Shown here: positions 57,228-64,000 of the stretch, one piece after another | How positions within the stretch are numbered: the first letter of the stretch is position 1 | Layout of the letters: the number at the start of each line of letters is the position of its first letter | DNA from: Beroe forskalii | Taxonomy: Eukaryota; Ctenophora; Nuda; Beroida; Beroidae | Reading direction: 5' to 3' | NCBI GenBank assembly: GCA_011033025.1 | Contig: WFMF01000001.1 | Coordinates: forward strand, 921,755 to 985,754 | Length of the DNA stretch: 64,000 nt | The notes under the pieces: generated by a model | What the model was told of the DNA's origin: nothing | Seen by the model: only the letters and a program-made list of their open reading frames with translations | Databases searched by the model: none | Position numbers and translations under genes: made by a program

Positions 57228-58255
57228 CATTTAAACTGCATCCCATAAAATGAACTTGTTGTACGATGTATGACCCGCTGACTCCAGCCGAGAAGGTCTG
57301 TCAACGTCAGACAAAAATGAACTGGCTAATTATAAAAGTTGACAGTGACACCTATTTATTACTGGTTTGTACCCTTTAAGGGGGGGGGGGGATGGGGTGG
57401 GGGTTCAACCCAATTTTTTTTGAAAACATGTTCCTGAGATAATGGTTGCCCCAAAAGATTTACTAACTTTTTGGCCGGGTTTGGACTTTGGTACCCTCAG
57501 ACCCACTGGGGCCATCATGGTGCTGGCGCCAAAAGTGTGCCTAAAATTGGCACATTTTTTCCAAAAGCAAATTGGATGGGATCTGAGGTTTGCAATTGAT
57601 AGATAATGGTCCCCTGAGTTACCATAAAAAAAATTAAAGTCGATATCGCAAAGAATGGTCTAGTTATGGCTGAAAAAACATGTGCCCATATATTGATATT
57701 TAGCCTGTAACTTGGCCAAATATCAATATTTTGAATGAAACAAACGTTATTCAATAAATAGAGTTGGGTACATAATCTCTGCTAGTTTGTGGTTGATTGC
57801 TGCTAAAATGGCGATTTGAGCCTTGAGGTCCAATATCTTCTAAAAACCACAAAATTGCCATTTTCTCAGTTCACATTTTTTCCAAAGTGCACTTTACTCA
57901 AACGCTTATATCTTCAGTTATCATCGATATTTTTGCATAATTATTTTTTATTTTACCTGAAACTACCTAGACTAAATTCCTCAGAAACAGATTACTCTAA
58001 CCAGAGCCCTCTTTTGCACGCGGCACACCTGGTTAGGTGAAGAAACAAATGGACTTGGATTTTTGAGTTAGGCCCTCAAAAATTTGGAGTTTTTAAGGGG
58101 GGGGGGGTGAAGGGGGTTCAACCCTTATATTTGAAAAAAAAAAAACGATTTCAAGATAGGAGCTGGCCAGGATGGTCAGGGTGTATACCAACATTTTGAC
58201 AGTGGTCACTAGTCCATAGGTCCAACATTGCCCATGTTAGGCCTCTGAGCAAAAA
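57228..58255 (+). repeat. ~1 kb dispersed repeat, copy 2, uninterrupted
   Basis: Empty-site version of 54048-55770, differing by small indels. It lies directly left of the TTA-flanked element at 58298. Confidence 0.85.
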
Positions 58256-58297
58256 TGGTGTCCAAAATTGATATTTAACAGCAGGAGACCATGCTTA

Positions 58298-59783
58298 GGG
58301 ATCGTTCACATATTACGTAATCAATTTTTGGCAATTTTCAGGCGCCCGTAACGTTTGTCAGTTGATCGAATGGAATTGGTCGATCAATCAACTCCATTTG
58401 AACAAATGATGTGTTTTAATGGCCCCTGTTGACTTGAATCATGTTTAAATGAGCAATATTTAGTTGTTCTATTAAAAACACATCAGTCGATCAAATGAAG
58501 TTGATTGATCAACCAATTCCATTCGATCGACCGACGAACGTTACATGCACCTCAACACCCCTCGCCCCTTGTAATCAAACGTAATCAAAGCCCAACCCCC
58601 CCTCTCTTGAGGAGAATATTATGTAATCATGGCTTAACCCCCTCCACCTTTTTGAGTAGAAAATAAAGAAAATGGACATCAATCTGCAAGACTTTTCTCC
58701 AACTCCGTACATCAATCTGCAAGACTTTTCTCTGACTCCGTATTTGAACACCAACATGATCCCTTTAGGTAATGCAATGTTGAGAGCAGTAGGATCTTAG
58801 TGAGTCACACCAAGATGAGTGCTGTGCAGGCATCTTTAGTCCAATACCTACCTCAGCTTTTGGGGTGTTTAAATTGCGAGAGATTTTTATGAGCTAGGCC
58901 CCCCAGCAGTCACCCCATGGTACAAGGGTATAGCACCGTCAAGTGCAGTGACCACCTGCCTGAATGAAACTGAAACTTGCTCTTTGGTCTTTGTTTATAC
59001 TCCAGTGTAAATACTTTAAAATTAATTATGTTTCAACTTTGGAAAAATTTGAGAATACTAGCAGAACCCATGGCCTCCGGCCATCGTTCACAATTTTTTC
59101 GCTTCAGCAATTGGTACAGTATAATGCAGTACTGTAGTTCTTATCAGTGATGAGGTTAGGTGGTTTCATCTTTACGCGTCGATCAAATGGATTGATCAAA
59201 TGAAATACGCGCACAATACACTTTTAGTTTTACGAAGACGTCCGCGCAAAAAAGCAAGCGCGAGCGATTGTGTAGTGCAGGTGCCTCATATTTTAATCGG
59301 GTGTGCCTACTCCTCTATGTGATGTCTATATGTCAGGTGGTGTCAAACGTCACTGGTACTCTGGTATGAACATTCCGATCATCGGCAATATGGCATGCTT
59401 GATTGGGTACTGAGTGGTGTCAGAAAAATCTGTGGCTATATATAAGCCACCGGACAGACAGAAATCATAAACCGGACAGACAGATATATATTTATTTATT
59501 TATTTATTTATATATTTATATATGAGGAAGAATTATAAGTAGTAAGATTGAGGTAAGTTTTTAAAAATAGTACTGTAAAATGGTGCTTTTGAGTTGGTTT
59601 TCTGAAAATTTTGCTAAAGATACCGAGAATTTGTGGCAAAAAATGTCAAAAATTGTGTCAAAAATTGTAAATTTTGATTACGTAGTCAACCACCAAACCC
59701 CCTCCCCCCTCCCTGTAATCAAACGTAATCATTTGAAAAATCCCCCCTCCCCCTAGGTGATTATGTAATATGTGAACAATCCC
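58298..59783. mobile_element. 1.49 kb TIR element with TTA target duplication
   Basis: TIRs of about 25 bp (GGGATCGTTCACATATTACG against its near complement at the right end), flanked by TTA at 58295-58297 and 59784-59786. TTA/TAA duplications are typical of PIF/Harbinger elements. No transposase was seen. It contains the GATCGATC fold-back at 58361-58541 and a 32 bp duplication at 58677-58742. Confidence 0.75.
58361..58541. repeat. GATCGATC fold-back element, nested
   Basis: The arms gttgatcgaatggaattggt and its complement run about 60 bp each side with few mismatches. Same family as 1532-1893. It is nested in the 58298-59783 element. Confidence 0.8.
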
Positions 59784-59789
59784 TTAGCT

Positions 59790-60970
59790 TTTGATTGCAT
59801 TTGATTTGTCTTGACAAGCTAATCATTTTATATCAGTGTATTTGTTTGGCAAATTCAGATGATAAATGGCCAAGTAATGGCCTTGCAAAGCTCCTATGCC
59901 AAAGTGGCAGGTGGCCTATTTTGGACCTAAAGGTGGCCAGATTGACCACATTTTTCGAGATATTAGTTTCAAACTAGTTTTGCCCATAAGGGCAAATCAA
60001 TTTAAAAATGTTTAGTCCAACTGGGCCAAATTTTTGGCCCAAATGGTCTCGAAATGTTTTGGAGGCCTAAATCAAAATCCAAATCCATTTGGATCTGAGG
60101 AATGTACCCCTATAACCACTGCAGAAAGAATTATGCAAAAATATTAATCCTAAGACTTTGGATGGAGGACACTTTGGAAAATTGGCATTTTGAGATATGG
60201 CCATTATTGTGGATTTTTGAAGGTTTTTATAGGCTAAAATGGTCAAAAAAGGTCCAATTCACTTATAATAAATTGGTTTGCCCATTAATTTTGACCTAAA
60301 TGATGGGCAAAACAAGTTTGAACCTCATAGCTCCAAAAATGTGGACAAAATGCTATAATGGCCATCTTTTGGCCCAAAATTTGCCAACTGCCACTTTGAC
60401 ACAATATGTGCTTCACAAGGCAATAACTTGGCCATCTTTCATGCGATTTTGACAAACAAATATGTACTAAAATGATCAGCTTGGCCTCACATTGGCAATG
60501 TTGAACCTGCGGACTTGAAACTACGGTCTAAATGTTGGTACACTTCCTGGCCAACTCCTCTCCCAAATTTGTGTTTTCCAAAATATTACCCATATGTGTG
60601 CAGATCGCTCGATTGAAAAAGTCCTAAATAAATGTGTGCAAAATTGTGTGCTTTTGATGTAATTTATATAGAAAGTTGAAGGGCCCAGAGGAAATCCATG
60701 CATCTTTTTCGAGGCCTCTTTTAATCAAGTGGTCTGCACACATATGTGTAAGGGTTGAACCCCCTCCAACCACCTTAGTCCAAATGGTTATCATACCAAT
60801 TTACATAGCAGCATGTGTTACCATCAGAATTTAGAAACCTTTGAAAAGGATACAGGTATTGTAATCACACATTGTTTAACTAGATTATTTTCCATTTATT
60901 GTGAAATAAAACATGTCTCAATTTTTAATGTTTTAATTGAGAAGATCAATGTGATTTCTATGAAATGATT
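59790..60970. other. no gene recognised; candidate 5' flank of the kinase gene
   Basis: AT-rich, with many ggccaaa and ttggccc words but no clear repeat unit or coding frame. Part of it must hold the kinase 5' UTR or promoter, which I cannot delimit. Confidence 0.4.
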
Positions 60971-60974
60971 CCAA

Positions 60975-61133
60975 ATGTCAAATGGTGTGGAGGGAAAATC
61001 CCCATCCCATCATACTGTTATAGAAACAAAGAGCTATTCTAGAAAATGCTCTGAACTGAGCAACACTTCTTCTCTGTCACCATGGGAACGTCTTCAACAA
61101 GAGCTTGGTGATCCTGATAAAGTTTTGAAAGAT
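60975..61133 (+). CDS. NIM1K-like: NIM1-like exon 1 (start codon)
   Basis: Fifty-three codons, phase 0, donor GAT/GTATGT. The start is set by the upstream in-frame stop at 60966-60968. A 5' UTR exon further upstream cannot be excluded. Confidence 0.85.
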
Positions 61134-63928
61134 GTATGTTGAATTATGATTATAAACTCCATTTAAATGATCTACTTTCTGACCTGGTTTTAAAAATTAC
61201 AGATCTTCTAGTTCAAGGTAATATCTTTAGATTCTTTTCCAGCAAATTTTTAAATCTAAACTGTGTAAGAGTTTTTGTTTATATCATACTTTATCAATAA
61301 AACTGTTTTGCAGGTTACAATGGGGAAACGAATTGGTTATTACAGACTGAAGGGCAACTTGGGCACTGGAAACTTTTCTGTTGTCAAACTAGGGATCCAT
61401 ATTCTCACAAAAGGTACATGATTATTGATAATAAATGTGAAAATCAACTATGATAATGTACAGTACCTACCTTGTTTGAATATTTCAGGGATAATAAAGA
61501 TATAATTTAACTGCTAGCAGACCTGTTGGGCCTGCACATGGGGCCATCCATAAAGGACGTCCAAAGAGGGGGGAGTCTGGCCAATGCGGACTTTTGCAAT
61601 TTCGGTCGATTTGAATGGTTTTTCACTAGAAAATAGTCTATTTTTAGAATTTGACTAAGATTTTCGACATTGAGTTAAAGATAAAGTTTATTTTGTCACC
61701 ATATTTAAGAAAACGGGCATAAAAATGACGACAAAAAGATTTGGAATGAAAATGCGGACGTCCGGAGGGGGGGGAGTGTATTTCAGGTTGCAGACATTGG
61801 ACAAGGTGTTAGGTCTAGAATAGACGAAATTTTGCAGACGTTATAACATTACAATATAGGGGGGTTTACAACCCAAAAAGCTTTAAGATTGGCTAAGTGC
61901 TTTCCCTCAGCACAACCAAAAAGCTTCTTTATATAACTGCAGGAAATATATATAAACTGCAATTGTGCTGTAAAATTGTTTACATTCATTTCATTTAAAA
62001 AAACCAAGCCCCACCCTACCTTTCTGATTCTTGGGCAGAAACAGCAATGAAACAGCAGCATTAGCTCTGGAATGTGGAAAGAATTTGCAGGGAACGCACT
62101 TCAGCAGAGTGTACATATCTCCAGACAGAACTCGTGAAGAAAGAGAAGAAAGGAAAGGACTTGTTTCTCAGCTACGAGAGAAGATATGGAGTGATCCAGG
62201 ACAGTACCACTACATCAGCAATGGTACCATGTGCAGCAGGGAAAGAGGACCAACTCCTTCACCTCGGACACCAGCATCGACGTCCGAGCCTTTCTCGTCA
62301 ACTTCAATCACACCGTCTACTCCTCAGTTTTCCCTGAACCCGGCCACTGCTTTGAACTCTGCCTCGCGCCGAAGGGGACTTGCTGAGCAACCCCGGGCAC
62401 CAAGTCCCCTTCCAACTTCTTGAGTGAATTTTCATTTTCTGATTTTAAGTGCGAATTTTCAGTGTGTGTGTGTGTGTTGATGTAACAGTGGCGATCAGGC
62501 GAAAACATGCCTATACAGCATCTCAATGTACCTATGGTCTTATTTATAATTGTTATAGTTATAATTTTATAAGAACCGAACACTCACAGATAGAAATGAC
62601 GGCGCACAGAAATAAATGTACATGAAGTTGATATAACGGAGCATTACACCATACATATGGCGCCACAAGTCTGCGTTATCTCTCAAACACTCGATAAATA
62701 AACATTGAAACACGGATGGAGTTATCAAGCGCGTCTACGTGGCGCCATATATACGATAAGGTAGTGTAACTAGTGTTCCTTAATCCTTTCATCTACTTTA
62801 TCTTTCATCTTTTGTTGCCCCATATATCGTATTTTATACATGAGCTCCTTATCTACTTTATCTTGTGCTACCGAATGTACCATTTATAACATACATCGTA
62901 CAGAACACATTGAGCTCCTTATCTTGTTTACCTAAACGCATACCTATACGTTTTTATATGAAAAGTGCGATGACAGATATCATGGGAGCTTATTATGCTC
63001 CTATTTACTTGCTCACAGAGATAGCAAATAGGTTAGGATCGTGCGAATGGCCGTTTCAGAAAATGAGTAGTAATTCAACAGTAGTAATTCAACAGTTGGG
63101 AATAGTAATTCAACACTTGAATAGTAATTCAACAGTTGAGGTATAGTAATTACACACTTGACAGTAATTCAACTGCTGGGTACGGTGATTTTACATGATT
63201 AATTTTGCTCAAAAATTCTAAAAGTAATTACACTGCAGGGTAATAATAGTTATAATTTTATAACCGTGGGTTTTCAAACAAACAAAAGGCTAGGTTTTTT
63301 GTTATTGATTTTTTGGGTTACATTTTAGTAATTTCTATGACAGTTTCCAATGATTATCGGAAATATGCCCACATCTTACTCTTTTTGGCTCTAATCATTT
63401 TCTAAATATACCTTCCAGTATACCAGTATAGGAGTGTAAAGTAACTTTAATCTTATCACATTTCAATCAAAATAAGTCATCCTTCACATATTACGTTACC
63501 AATTTTCCATACCTTCCATTTCTTATCTGCTTTACTGTAAAAGTTTCTTCACTATAAGACTATAAGAATGATTAGATGTAATGTCAATAGAAACTTTTGT
63601 TTCATACTTTGAAATTGATGTTAATCTATGATAATGCTTTGGAGTTTGGAAATGAAAATTCTCCACTGACCACCCAGTTAAAACAAAGGCATCATCAGCT
63701 CATTTTTATCTGCATGGATTGGAGTATGAAATGTTTCATTGCTTTCTCAATTTTCAGAGAAGGTTGCTGTGAAGCTCCTTGACAAGGGAAAATTAGACCA
63801 TAAAACACAACGGCTGCTGTCCCGAGAGATACAAGCAATGGAAGACCTCCATCATCCTAACATACTGCGACTCTATGAGGTCATAGAGACTTTGTCCACT
63901 CAGTACTTTGTCATGGAATATGCACCAG
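60975..63928 (+). CDS. NIM1K-like: NIM1-like serine/threonine kinase, 5' part, 3 exons
   Basis: AMPK-related protein kinase. Coding exons 60975-61133, 61314-61413 and 63758-63928, all with GT/AG introns and matching phases, then running past the window. The ATG at 60975 is preceded by an in-frame TGA three codons upstream. Order: N-terminal tail with SPWERLQQELGDPDKVLKD, then VTMGKRIGYYRLKG, the Gly-rich loop GNLGTGNFSVVKLG, the VAVK lysine, SREI (helix C Glu), HHPNILRLYEV and the hinge VMEYAPG. The tail before the kinase domain and the TQRLLSREI string match my recollection of NIM1 rather than MARK or SIK. HRD, DFG and the activation loop lie beyond position 64000. Confidence 0.9.
61314..61413 (+). 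CDS. NIM1K-like: NIM1-like exon 2 (Gly-rich loop)
   Basis: The acceptor is ttttgcag/GTTACA and the donor AAAG/GTACAT. Thirty-three codons plus one base, covering the ATP-binding loop. Confidence 0.92.
61414..63757 (+). other. NIM1-like intron 2
   Basis: 2.3 kb. It contains a remnant of the GGGGGGGATG element (61997-62035, reverse orientation), the open frame at 62031-62423, a TG run at 62462-62478, and an 18 bp minisatellite of agtaattcaacagttg at 63065-63180. The rest is AT-rich. Confidence 0.7.
62031..62423 (+). pseudogene. transposon-type ORF fragment (RVYISPDRTREEREER)
   Basis: 130 codons within the kinase intron. It has the segment RVYISPDRTREEREERKGLV followed by a Ser/Thr/Pro-rich tail and a stop. 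This SPDxTxxEREER pattern is common at the end of ORF1-like proteins of invertebrate retroelements and is followed by helical basic sequence. It starts next to a TIR-element fragment. I read it as a mobile-element remnant, not a kinase exon, because the flanking exons already join in phase. Confidence 0.5.
63758..63928 (+). CDS. NIM1K-like: NIM1-like exon 3 (Lys, helix C, hinge)
   Basis: The acceptor is attttcag/AGAAGG and the donor CCAG/GTGATT. It completes the Glu codon begun in exon 2, then encodes KVAVKLLDKGKLDHKTQRLL through VMEYAP plus one base. The next exon is outside the window. Confidence 0.92.
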
Positions 63929-64000
63929 GTGATTAAGCATGATTATAATCAGTATAGGATAGGGTGGTAGGCCTGGTAGGGGTGGGCTATTCTGGATATT

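Overview
This is eukaryotic genomic DNA, most likely from a marine invertebrate animal. It is AT-rich and intron-rich, with sparse exons buried in transposable elements and minisatellites, and nothing in it is bacterial. Two host genes are recognisable. The first is the C-terminal two thirds of a DDX3/PL10/Belle-type DEAD-box RNA helicase on the minus strand: eight exons between 27748 and 7273, 366 codons plus stop, with all splice phases agreeing. The second is the 5' part of a NIM1-like (NIM1K) AMPK-related protein kinase on the plus strand: three exons from 60975 to 63928, running off the right edge. I cannot name the species.

Layout. 1-7150: no gene; AT-rich DNA with a family of GC-rich fold-back hairpins and a GATCGATC-rich inverted element. 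7150-27950: the DDX3-like gene. Its introns hold a nearly intact CR1/Jockey-type LINE (9189-13137), a 4.3 kb satellite array in two inverted arms (13780-18080), a terminal-inverted-repeat (TIR) element (18244-20223), two hAT-type miniature elements (MITEs), and a tRNA-SINE split by a 2.15 kb TIR element. 28000-39400: mostly unassigned AT-rich DNA with a TTAA-flanked element and an intact tRNA-SINE. 39692-43860: a second, broken copy of the same LINE, inverted, inserted in a roughly 325 bp satellite. 44000-47950: repeats and one tRNA-like sequence. 47970-51950: a different LINE whose ORF1 combines an AlkB-like Fe(II)/2-oxoglutarate dioxygenase domain with an SGNH hydrolase domain. 52000-60900: LINE 3' fragments, a duplicated 1 kb repeat with filled and empty LINE sites, and a TTA-flanked TIR element. 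60975-64000: the NIM1-like kinase.

The two observations I would follow first are these. (1) In the helicase gene, many exon edges (two 3' splice sites and one 5' splice site very clearly, others more degenerate, plus the stop codon) are themselves the repeat unit of local tandem arrays, giving series of decoy splice sites. One intron is bounded by an exact 16 bp direct repeat that supplies both splice sites, which looks like intron birth by insertion. (2) The LINE ORF1 carries AlkB and SGNH domains and sits beside a hydrophobic ORF2 leader that ends in an NPGP motif.

The N-terminal exons of the helicase (Q motif, Walker A) were not found. Repeat boundaries are estimates except where a target-site duplication is given.
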